Positions 25,467 to 33,321 of a stretch of 64,000 nucleotides of DNA are shown piece by piece. How positions within the stretch are numbered: position 1 is the first letter of the stretch; every line of letters starts with the position of its first letter. The notes under the pieces are model-generated. The model had not been told where the DNA came from. It did no database searches and saw only the letters and a program-made list of their open reading frames with translations. The translations under genes were made by a program, and so were the position numbers. The stretch is taken from positions 1-64,000 of the forward strand of contig NZ_JAENIL010000046.1 in NCBI RefSeq assembly GCF_016595505.1. The letters are read 5' to 3'. The DNA is from Pelagicoccus mobilis (lineage in GTDB: Bacteria > Verrucomicrobiota > Verrucomicrobiia > Opitutales > Opitutaceae).

Positions 25467-28400
25467 CTACTTGACGAGGCGGATGGGGCCTAGGAGGCCG
25501 GAGGGTTCTAGGGTTTTTAGTTCTTCGGTGGCGTAGAAGTTCCAGGAGGTCCAGGTGTAGCGGTCGGAATCGGGGGCGGGTTTGTTGTTGGAGATCCATT
25601 TTGGCATGGTGCCTTTGAGGTCGTAGCCGTCGTTTGCAGGATGGGCTTGGTCTCCGATGAGGCGGTTGGTCCAGACGTTTGTCACCTCTACTTGGATACT
25701 GTTTTGACCGGGCTTGAGGGCGGAGCTGATATCGTGGGCGAAGGGGGGCTTCCAGAGGGTGGGGAAGGTTTGGCCGTTGATGGTGATGACGGCGGCGATT
25801 TTGACTTCGCCGAGGTCGAGGGCGACGGGGGTGTCGGTGTTGGCCCAGTCGGCGGGGAGTTCGAAGGTGGCGTCGTAGATCGCAGTGCCGGAGAAGTGAC
25901 GGACGCCATCGTCGCTATGCTCGGTCCAGTCTTGCAGCTGGGGCATGGGGATTTGACCGGGGCCGCCCCAGTTTTTGTCGAAGGTGACTTGCCAGTCTAG
26001 GTCGAGGGGGAGGGTCTGGGGATCTGCTGATGCGGTGGTTTGGCCGAGTGTATCCAGAAGCTGGAGTTTGGAGGGAGTGAACTCGGGGGCTGCTCCCTTG
26101 CGGAAGTAGACGAAGCGGGAGCCGTGGGGCTCGACTGTTAGGTTGAAGCGGGTGCGGAGGGCGTCGCTTTGGTATTCGGTGACTTTTTCGATGGTGCCGG
26201 TATCGGCGTCCCAGAATTCGGGGGTGAGGCCAGCGACGCGGAAGTCGAGCTGCATGTCTTTGTAGTCCTTGCTTTCGTTGAAGAGGAAGTAGAGGGTACC
26301 GTTGCCGATGCTGCGGCGGGTGAAGTCTTTCGCGGGAGTCCCGTTTATGATGAGGTCGGGTCCGAGGTCGAGACGGGTGAGTCCAGCTTTGAGGTTGGTG
26401 TCGGGGATGAGAGGGCTGTTGCTTCCCCAGAGTTTGGATACGATTTTGGCGAAGGTGTCGGCTTCTTCGGTTTGTTCGCTGTAGCCGATGGGATTGCAAG
26501 GTGCGTGGCCTACGATGGTGGCTCCTTGGGCAACAAGTTCTTCGAGACGCTGGAGGGTGGCGAGGCGAAGCTGGTCGGAGTTGTGCAGGTAGAGAAGCTT
26601 GTAGGAGGTGCCTTCGGGGAGGACGAGGTTTCCGTTCTGGACGGTGATGCGATTGATGAGGACGTCGGCGTTGACGAAGTCACCTTTGTAGCCTTCGGGG
26701 ATGATGCCGCTGTTCCAGAGGGGGATTTTGTTGGGGCGCTTGTCGCCGTTGAAGATCAGGATGTCAGATTCGGGCAGGCCTTGCTGGAGGAGGTAGGAGC
26801 CGCGGGCGAGGTATTTGAACCAGGCTTTTCCAGCGTTGTGCCACCAGGTTTGGTTGCGGTCGATGTGGGAGCCGACGGAGCCCATGGTCATACCGGGGAT
26901 GACGTGGGTGTTGGGCTGGTGGGCGTAGCGGTGAAACGTGGTTTCGTTGATGCCTTGGGTCCAGGCGTGGTCGCCGTAGACTTTCATGGAGTAAGGGTGG
27001 CCGCGCCAGTTGACTTGGTGCCAGGAGGTGAAGGATTCGGCAGAGATGACTTTGTTGCCGTAGATACGGGCCGAGGAGACGGCGGAGTTGAAGAAGCCGT
27101 CGAAGCCTTCTTCGCGGACCCAGAATTCGCCCATGGTCTTGTCGGCCGTGCCGCCGACTTCGAGTTCGTTGAGGGTGCCGAAGCCGTAGGGCTCGTTGTA
27201 GGCGAGCATGCCGTGCTCGTGGCAGAGCTCGGTGAAGCGGCGGAAGTAGTTTTGCGTCATCAAGTCCGCGACGAGGTCGCGCATGTCAGTGAGGACGGCG
27301 TGGGTGGCGGCGTTGGACTCGATGACGTGGCCGTTGAAGGTCGGGAGCCATTTGATTAGGTCATAGCCCCAGCGGTCGGCGAAGAGTTGGTCGAGGTTGG
27401 CGGTCCAGTTGTTGCCGCCCATTTCGTAGCTATCGATTTCTGAATACAGAAGGGCGTTAGAGCCGCGGGCTTGGGCTTCCTTGATAACGATGCCGACGTA
27501 TTGCTCGAAGTGGCAGGCGAGGGCCGCGGAGTCGAGCTTGTCGATTTCAAGGCCTCGGCCGGCGTCGGAAGCGGGATTGTTGAAGGCGTTGGTGGTGGTG
27601 TAGCCGTAGCGAGTGATGAGCCATTTGCCTTTGGGGAGTTGGACCTTGAGGGTGTCGCCGGAGAGGTCGCCTTGGTGGAGGAGTTGGATGTGGGAAGGGT
27701 TGATGATGGCGTCGGCGGGGAGGGTGTCGTTGGGGGTGGCTTCTTCGCTGACCATGGCGTTCTTGGTTTGCCAGTTGGCGATGCGGGGGTAGCCGACGAG
27801 CTCGAAGCGACGGACCGGAAAGCTCTGGTCGAGGGCGAGGCGGAAGTGCTTGGCGGTAAGGCCGTCGGTGAAGCTTTGGGTGCAGGTCCAGTGGTTTTTG
27901 CCGATGCGGCCTTTGTTGAGGGGACCGACTTCCTGGAAGGTTTTGCCGTCGTAGGAGGTGTAGAGGGTGTAGACGCCGTGACGAGAGCGTTGCTCGGTGA
28001 CAATGGACTTGATGGTGACGGGTTCGGGATAGGAGGCTTGTATCCAAATTTTTCCGTCGGCGTCGGCGGTGATTGTTGGTTCGGTGTCTAGGTTTCCGTC
28101 GCGGAGGGTTTCTATGTCGTCGCTGGTGGCGGAGGCGGAGTAGTTGGCGTCTTGGGTGGCGAGGTGTTGGACTTCGTTGGAGGCGGGCCAGGCGAGGACG
28201 GCGATATCGCGGTAGAAGTCGCGGCTGCGATCGGGGCGTGGGAGAGTGATGGTTTGTCTGCCGCCGTTGGTGACGGTTTCGGCGAAGACGACTTTCTTCA
28301 TCGATTGCTCGGGAGTGACCCAGGGGCCACCGCTGGAGGACCAGCCGTCGCAGTTGTGCAGACCCATTTCGATGCCGACGCGTTCGGCTTCGACGGCGGC

Positions 28401-28685
28401 GTGGGCGAGGATGTCGTGGAACTCGTCGCTGCCGAAGTCGACCGGACCGCAGGGGATACCGCGGTCGATGTGGAAGACAAGGGCGCCGCCGATGCCGGCG
28501 TCAGCAAGTGCTTCGAAGTCCTGCGTAAAACCTTCCTTGCTGAGATTGCCGCACATGATGTGCATCCAAGTGCGGGGCAGGTAGCGATTGGATGGATTGG
28601 CGAACTCAGCTGGATCGGGGGCGGACGATGCTGTCGATGCGAAGAGGGTGGCGGTGGCGATTAGGGTTGTAGCAAGCTGACACAT
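25467..28685 (-). CDS. GH106 alpha-L-rhamnosidase, secreted
   Basis: A 1072-residue protein with a signal peptide (MCQLATTLIATATLFASTASS). The N-terminal TIM-barrel half carries typical GH106 motifs: RTWMHIMCGNLSKEGFTQDF, LHNCDGWSSSGGPWVTPEQS and LYSEIDSYEMGGNNWT. These are followed by AYNEPYGFGTLNELEVGG and KVISAESFTSW, which contain the conserved glutamates expected for catalysis. The C-terminal part has beta-sandwich domains (VALDLGEVKIAAVITINGQ, NSIQVEVTNVWTNRLIGD), where this family binds calcium and carbohydrate. It should release non-reducing rhamnose, adding to the three GH78 proteins. It is the last gene of a minus-strand group starting with the lyase at 33127. Confidence 0.9.
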   Translation of the reverse strand: MCQLATTLIATATLFASTASSAPDPAEFANPSNRYLPRTWMHIMCGNLSKEGFTQDFEALADAGIGGALVFHIDRGIPCGPVDFGSDEFHDILAHAAVEAERVGIEMGLHNCDGWSSSGGPWVTPEQSMKKVVFAETVTNGGRQTITLPRPDRSRDFYRDIAVLAWPASNEVQHLATQDANYSASATSDDIETLRDGNLDTEPTITADADGKIWIQASYPEPVTIKSIVTEQRSRHGVYTLYTSYDGKTFQEVGPLNKGRIGKNHWTCTQSFTDGLTAKHFRLALDQSFPVRRFELVGYPRIANWQTKNAMVSEEATPNDTLPADAIINPSHIQLLHQGDLSGDTLKVQLPKGKWLITRYGYTTTNAFNNPASDAGRGLEIDKLDSAALACHFEQYVGIVIKEAQARGSNALLYSEIDSYEMGGNNWTANLDQLFADRWGYDLIKWLPTFNGHVIESNAATHAVLTDMRDLVADLMTQNYFRRFTELCHEHGMLAYNEPYGFGTLNELEVGGTADKTMGEFWVREEGFDGFFNSAVSSARIYGNKVISAESFTSWHQVNWRGHPYSMKVYGDHAWTQGINETTFHRYAHQPNTHVIPGMTMGSVGSHIDRNQTWWHNAGKAWFKYLARGSYLLQQGLPESDILIFNGDKRPNKIPLWNSGIIPEGYKGDFVNADVLINRITVQNGNLVLPEGTSYKLLYLHNSDQLRLATLQRLEELVAQGATIVGHAPCNPIGYSEQTEEADTFAKIVSKLWGSNSPLIPDTNLKAGLTRLDLGPDLIINGTPAKDFTRRSIGNGTLYFLFNESKDYKDMQLDFRVAGLTPEFWDADTGTIEKVTEYQSDALRTRFNLTVEPHGSRFVYFRKGAAPEFTPSKLQLLDTLGQTTASADPQTLPLDLDWQVTFDKNWGGPGQIPMPQLQDWTEHSDDGVRHFSGTAIYDATFELPADWANTDTPVALDLGEVKIAAVITINGQTFPTLWKPPFAHDISSALKPGQNSIQVEVTNVWTNRLIGDQAHPANDGYDLKGTMPKWISNNKPAPDSDRYTWTSWNFYATEELKTLEPSGLLGPIRLVK

Positions 28686-28796
28686 TTGGTGGCTGATTAG
28701 GTTGTGCTTTTTAAACCGCGGATTTTGGGAAGTGAAGGATCGCTGGATGGCGATCCAAAATGGGAAGCTGCTGATGCAGCTTGATGTGTTTTATTT

Positions 28797-28857
28797 GCCC
28801 ACGAATCGCCGTCGCTCTGCGCGCTATGGCGTGTCGAGAGGGCACTAAGGAGCACGA
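28797..28857. repeat. Interrupted CACGAAT-type repeat
   Basis: GCCCACGAATCGCC (28797-28810) and CACTAAGGAGCACGA (28843-28857) look like two halves of the repeat seen at 23421. They are separated by about 32 bp of GC-rich sequence. It sits between GH106 and the PL24-type gene. Confidence 0.35.
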
Positions 28858-28895
28858 TGTTTCTCTAATTTTAGGAGGCCTTTGGATTGGCCTAT

Positions 28896-30368
28896 TCAGT
28901 CAAGATTCAGATCTATGATTTGCAGGTAGGTTGTACGGGTGTCGCCGGTGCCGGGGGATTTGAGGTAGTAGTACAGTTTGCCGTTACTGATGTGGGGGAT
29001 GCCTTTGTCGAAGGTTCGGCCGGACTTTGGCTGGTAGACGGTTTTCCAATTGTTTGTTCCTCCTTCGGTGCTTTGCACGAAGGGGCGACCGTCCTTGAGC
29101 GTGATCATGAAGATGTAGTTGCCTGCGGCGTAGAGTTCGATTCCACCGGCGAAGTCTGTTGTGACTGTGAAGTCTGAGTCTCCCGAGGCTCGGTAGAGGT
29201 GCAGGAACTTGATGACCTTGTTTTGCTTATCGTTGACGCGGGCGATGATGTGTTCGTCGCCTCGGTCGGTGACGTTGAAATCGAAGTATCCAACCATGTG
29301 GATTTTGTCTTTTTCAGAGCCTTCGACGAGGTCGCCCGGTTCAAACACTTTGATGAATTGGGGATCGGCGAGGGGGAGATCGAATGGCTCGCCTTTATGG
29401 TTTTTCCAATCGCTCTTGCCGTTCGGGTTGTCGGAGTAGGCGTAGTAGACGCCGTTTTGGTAGATGTATTTGTCGTTGCGATCGTTGTAGCGACGTTGGA
29501 AGGCGACTCGTACCTTTCCGTTGGCGTATTTCATTTTACCATACACACCGTAAGTGTAGTCGAGACCGTGCTTGTTTGCGTCTTTTACGTTGAAGTAGAT
29601 GGGCTCGTTCCATTTGGATTCACCATCGTATTTGCTAATGAAGTACCGTCCGTTGTAGGCGGAGCCTTTGCGCATGTACATGAAGAGGTCGCCTTGGTCG
29701 TTTAGGAAAAAGGTCGGGTAGGTGAGGCGTCCCCACACATCGGGGTTCTTTACGCCGTCCATAGTGAGGTGCTTGTAGTCGCCGTCTGGAGACTTGACGA
29801 AAAGGTCTAGGTTGAAGTCTTCGTCCGGCACGTCTGCTGCATTTGTGATGGAGTAGCTGTAGCGGAAATAGTCCTTGTCGAATGCACCGTCATCGGTGAA
29901 GCCTGGACGATAGGCGTGCATGTCGTAGAGGAGATGGATTGTGCCGTTTTTGGGACTGATGCCGACTGCGATGGTGTTGTGCGTTTCGCCGATCCAGTAT
30001 TGGTTTAAGTAGCCCGTGTGGCGGTGGGGAAACTCGATAGTGACCATATTGCCGGTCTCGGTGTTGAGACGGGTGAGCATGACGTGGCGGTCTTCTTTGC
30101 CGCCTCGATACCAGGTCATGAAGACGTATTGCTTGTAGGTCTTGATACAATCGCCGTGCGGGACGAGGGCGTTACCGAAGAAGTAGTCGTAGGCCCCTTC
30201 ACGGTTGGGAGCGTGACGCTTGACTCTCTTGCCGTCGAAGAAGAGGGATTGGTCGTTTAGAAGGATCTCTGACTCTAGGGATATTTCGGCGATCAATGCC
30301 TGAGTTGTCACTGCGAGGGCTACTGCGAGTGCTGCGAATTTCCAGAGTTTGGTAAGAGTGTTTAGCAT
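28896..30368 (-). CDS. PL24-type ulvan lyase
   Basis: A 490-residue secreted beta-propeller (signal to about residue 27). The N-terminal FDGKRVKRHAPNREG and YVFMTWYRGGKEDRHVMLTR segments lead into His130 (GETHNT) and His151 (YDMHAY), which are 21 apart. From memory the PL24 ulvan lyase LOR_107 uses His146 and His167, the same spacing. Tyr (LTYPTF) and Arg (YMRKG) follow 16 apart. I infer endolytic beta-elimination at rhamnose-3-sulfate-uronate linkages outside the cell. It lacks the C-terminal ulvan-binding module that some longer homologues carry. It is 45 bp downstream of the DUF1961 gene in the same orientation. Confidence 0.85.
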   Translation of the reverse strand: MLNTLTKLWKFAALAVALAVTTQALIAEISLESEILLNDQSLFFDGKRVKRHAPNREGAYDYFFGNALVPHGDCIKTYKQYVFMTWYRGGKEDRHVMLTRLNTETGNMVTIEFPHRHTGYLNQYWIGETHNTIAVGISPKNGTIHLLYDMHAYRPGFTDDGAFDKDYFRYSYSITNAADVPDEDFNLDLFVKSPDGDYKHLTMDGVKNPDVWGRLTYPTFFLNDQGDLFMYMRKGSAYNGRYFISKYDGESKWNEPIYFNVKDANKHGLDYTYGVYGKMKYANGKVRVAFQRRYNDRNDKYIYQNGVYYAYSDNPNGKSDWKNHKGEPFDLPLADPQFIKVFEPGDLVEGSEKDKIHMVGYFDFNVTDRGDEHIIARVNDKQNKVIKFLHLYRASGDSDFTVTTDFAGGIELYAAGNYIFMITLKDGRPFVQSTEGGTNNWKTVYQPKSGRTFDKGIPHISNGKLYYYLKSPGTGDTRTTYLQIIDLNLD

Positions 30369-30413
30369 CTTGAATGCGTGGATTTCGGGCTGTCTCAGAG
30401 TTTTATGATTTGA

Positions 30414-31244
30414 CTAGTCCTTTATTGTGGAGACGCGAAAGTTGGCGTAGCGTGCGGAGCGGGTCCACATATGGCGGAGGCCGATTCGACCTTCTGTGAC
30501 TGGATCGAAGTCGCTGGTATCCCAAATAAAACTACGGCGTTCTTCCTCGCCTGCACCTTTGGGCTTAGTGGAAAAGAGTAGACTTTCCCCGATTTTAGCG
30601 GCGGTGATTTCGTAGATCACGCCGGGGAGAATGAATTCTCCTACTGGCTGTCTGTCGCCGATGCCGGTTTGCGGAAAGGTTCTATTGGGGCCTGTAGGAT
30701 AACGGCGTGCATGTATGTACTGTTCGCTTGACGAGTCATCATCGTTACCGAGGGCGGCATAGCTTATGTGCAACAGGTTCATGTTGTCGAAGTAGTGCCT
30801 CATGTATGGGATCTCTCGATACTCGCTCCATTCGGTGATGTCGGGAGTGAATATGTCCTCGCCTTTCCCCTGAGCGTGCAGGTAGAGGATATTCACTGCC
30901 CAGTTTACTGTATCCAATCTTGTGTAGTCGTATTGAACGAGAATGTCGCCCTTGAACTCGCGTTTCGTCCAAAGAACGGCGTGGGAGGCGTGGTCGTCTC
31001 TAATGGGGCCAGCGGTAAAGACCATACCTTTTTCGGTGGGTCGTACTTGAGCCTTGAGGCCGTCGAGGAACCAGCTCTCTTCCCAGTCTTCAGTTCCGGA
31101 AAAGCGAAAGACTTCGGCCCATGGGAGGCTTTGGGAAGAAGTGAAAAGCTCTTCAGCTCTTCGACTGCTGGCTTGTGTCTCTTGGGCCGCTGCGAACGTA
31201 CTTTGGCTTAGCAAGGCCGCGAATACCAGGGTGATAAGCTTCAT
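30414..31244 (-). CDS. DUF1961-family secreted protein
   Basis: A 276-residue protein starting at ATG 31244, where a signal peptide begins (MKLITLVFAALLSQSTFAAA). The longer frame runs into a palindromic repeat and is rejected. It matches the DUF1961 concanavalin-like jelly-roll pattern: WEESWFLDGLKAQVRPTEKGMVF, HAVLWTKREFKGDILVQYDYTRLD, MRHYFDNMNLLHISY, RRYPTGPNRTFPQ and GRIGLRHMWTRSARYANFRV. Family function is not established to my knowledge. The fold and the genomic setting between two lyase genes suggest a hydrolase, lyase or binding protein acting on the same polymer. Confidence 0.75.
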   Translation of the reverse strand: MKLITLVFAALLSQSTFAAAQETQASSRRAEELFTSSQSLPWAEVFRFSGTEDWEESWFLDGLKAQVRPTEKGMVFTAGPIRDDHASHAVLWTKREFKGDILVQYDYTRLDTVNWAVNILYLHAQGKGEDIFTPDITEWSEYREIPYMRHYFDNMNLLHISYAALGNDDDSSSEQYIHARRYPTGPNRTFPQTGIGDRQPVGEFILPGVIYEITAAKIGESLLFSTKPKGAGEEERRSFIWDTSDFDPVTEGRIGLRHMWTRSARYANFRVSTIKD

Positions 31245-31366
31245 GTTGAGATTCTCTTTGAGTTGGGGCAACTGTGACCAGTAGGATTCGAGGCCTATTT
31301 CGAATTGGCCGACTTTGAAGGGGAGGGTGACGGGGCATAGGGGAGTCGAATAGGAGAAGGGCTTTG

Positions 31367-31426
31367 TTGGAGTTCCTGCTTTAGCGGGTTCGAGAATGGA
31401 AGAGCCCACTAAAGTGGGAACTCCAA
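31367..31426. repeat. REP-like palindrome
   Basis: TTGGAGTTCCTGCTTTAGCGGG (31367-31388) and its inverted copy at 31405-31426 match with three mismatches. It lies between the PL25-type lyase and the DUF1961 gene. Confidence 0.75.
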
Positions 31427-31450
31427 CGCTTCGCTGCTTTAGGGGGAGCG

Positions 31451-33127
31451 TTACTTTTGAGTGGGGTTGGCTCTGAACTGGCCGTCGTGCCAGAGGTAGA
31501 GGCGTTGGGATCCTGCTTTGCGGATGTTGACGACTAGGGCTACCGCATCACCTGACTCATCACGGACAGGTTGGGTTTGGATTCGCGCTCCGGAAACAGT
31601 GGTTTGCTGTTTCTTTAATTTCCAGTGTTGGCCTTCGGAGTCCTTTTTATTGATTCGTTTTGCGGCTGCGATAACGGTTTCGCCTTTTGAGCCTCTGTAA
31701 ACGACAGCTGCCTTGTCCGTACGACCATCCTTTTTCATGGGAAAGATTTCGCGGATGCTTTTGATACGCTTGCCCTTTGTATCCACAACGGTGTGCTCTT
31801 CGGTGCCGGGCATTGGTAGGCCGTGTGTCCATTTTCCGTCTTCATAAGTGACCATTCGCCATTCTCGGTAGCCAGGACCTTTGGCCTCGTAAGCGGCGGC
31901 GGGTCGGCCGTTTTGGTTGGAAAGGGGGCGAGTTCCGAAGCAGGTCTCGCCGGTGGCTTCGGAGTTGTAGGCGAGGGTGTATTTGTCGGCCTTTTTCTTT
32001 GTTATCGGGAGCTCGAGCTTTCGGCCCTCTACGTTGTAGAAGCTGCCGTCAGTTGTATCCAACCTCATATAATAGGTGTTGGTCCGGCTGTAGTGTTCTT
32101 TGTTGTGGTACTCTCGGAAATTGCAGACGTGCCAGAGGAAGGTGACGAGGATTTCAGTATCCGAGATCTTTGCCGGCTTGATGTAGAATGTATCCACGTC
32201 GATGGGGTCACCTTCGCTTACGGTTGGCCAAGTGATTTTCACGGGAGCTTCGAAGCTTTGTGAACCGCTCTTCATGCGGTAGTAGACCCATGGGGATTTA
32301 TGCGTGCCGGCACGTGTGAAGAAGTAGATGTCGCCATTGCCCATCTTGCAGGTGGCGGTGTAGGAGGCGTAGGGGGAGATGTCGTCTTTTTGTTCCCAGC
32401 CGGTGATGTCGTATGGCTTGGTGGAAGCGACGTGGAGCATCCGACCGCCAGCGTGTGGCGTGTCGAAGGATATCGGATTGAGACCGTCTACCCATTCGCC
32501 GCCATGGCCACCGAAGATAATGTGGAAGTGGCCGTCGCCGTTGATCTCTAAAGAAGGGCGGCCGTGGCTATCCACTTGGCGTCCATTTTTGGAGAGGGTG
32601 CTATGGCCCGCTTTATATGGACCATCCCAAGTTCCGTTTTGGGTATCGTAGCTGGCGATGTAGGGATCGGTGAGATGCCCTTGATAGGCGATGTAGACCT
32701 TTCCGTCCACGAAGAGGGCGGAGCCGGTGTTGGTGTTTCCGTTTAGGTTTTCGGAAAAGTAGCCTTGGGGGATTTCGGGATATTTTTGAGGAGGAGCGGG
32801 CTTAGCGGCGATCGCGGTCTCTAGGTCGAGGTCGTAGATTTCGTTGAAGTCTCGGTCTTCCCTATAGGAGTCGTAGATAGGCTGAAACTCCTTGTAGTTG
32901 CCGTATAGATACTGGTCGATCTTGAAGAGCCATTGTTCCTTGGTGAAGGTATCCTCGGCTTCCATCAGTTTATGCAGAGCTGGGAGCGCCGCATCGTCTT
33001 TGGAGTGCTTCTCGATTAGAGCGGCACGCTGCTGTAGATAGTCCTCTTCGCTTATGGCAGAGCAAGGCAGTGCGAGCATCGAGGATGCTGAAAGTGTAAT
33101 TAGGGCTGGGGTGAGAAACGTGTGCAT
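31451..33127 (-). CDS. PL25-type lyase with N-terminal helical extension
   Basis: A 558-residue secreted protein (signal MHTFLTPALITLSASSMLALPCSA). Residues about 26-115 are a charged, helix-rich extension (EEDYLQQRAALIEKHSKDD) absent from the other propellers. The propeller follows with His188 (SHGRP) and His208 (GGHGG) 20 apart, and Tyr256 and Arg272 16 apart. Phe314-Tyr315 follow, with Tyr315 one residue off the expected spacing. This keeps the PL25 active-site plan. It is more divergent from the pair at 14936 and 39336 than they are from each other, so it may attack a differently sulfated or iduronate-containing site. It is divergent from the GH78 gene. Confidence 0.8.
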   Translation of the reverse strand: MHTFLTPALITLSASSMLALPCSAISEEDYLQQRAALIEKHSKDDAALPALHKLMEAEDTFTKEQWLFKIDQYLYGNYKEFQPIYDSYREDRDFNEIYDLDLETAIAAKPAPPQKYPEIPQGYFSENLNGNTNTGSALFVDGKVYIAYQGHLTDPYIASYDTQNGTWDGPYKAGHSTLSKNGRQVDSHGRPSLEINGDGHFHIIFGGHGGEWVDGLNPISFDTPHAGGRMLHVASTKPYDITGWEQKDDISPYASYTATCKMGNGDIYFFTRAGTHKSPWVYYRMKSGSQSFEAPVKITWPTVSEGDPIDVDTFYIKPAKISDTEILVTFLWHVCNFREYHNKEHYSRTNTYYMRLDTTDGSFYNVEGRKLELPITKKKADKYTLAYNSEATGETCFGTRPLSNQNGRPAAAYEAKGPGYREWRMVTYEDGKWTHGLPMPGTEEHTVVDTKGKRIKSIREIFPMKKDGRTDKAAVVYRGSKGETVIAAAKRINKKDSEGQHWKLKKQQTTVSGARIQTQPVRDESGDAVALVVNIRKAGSQRLYLWHDGQFRANPTQK

Positions 33128-33213
33128 TTGACCTTAAAAAATGGGAGGGATCTAGAATTGATCCTTCCTGCTACAACTAGACTCGATTCTCTCTTAGCGG
33201 AAGAGTAGCGTTT

Positions 33214-33227
33214 TCAATACGTATTGA
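33214..33227. promoter_or_regulatory. Perfect 14-bp palindrome in divergent region
   Basis: TCAATACGTATTGA lies between the divergent PL25-type and GH78 genes. The core ATACGTAT recurs upstream of the genes at 39336 and 40958. It is a candidate regulator site. Confidence 0.4.
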
Positions 33228-33321
33228 CTGAAGATATGTTGCTCGAAATGTGCATCTTTTTCCACATTTGTTGGTTTGGTGTTACTTGGGTAAAGTCGCA
33301 TCAAGAGTTCTACCCCTTGTT

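Noticed and set aside
26169-27359. A 396-codon open frame on the plus strand opposite GH106
   Set aside because: It is the antisense of a clear GH106 gene, rich in Gly, Val, Glu and Asp, with no family pattern. It is a codon-bias shadow.
28876-28893. Possible terminator AGGCC...GGCCT after the PL24-type gene
   Set aside because: Stem of only five bases without a clear T-tract. Too weak to call.
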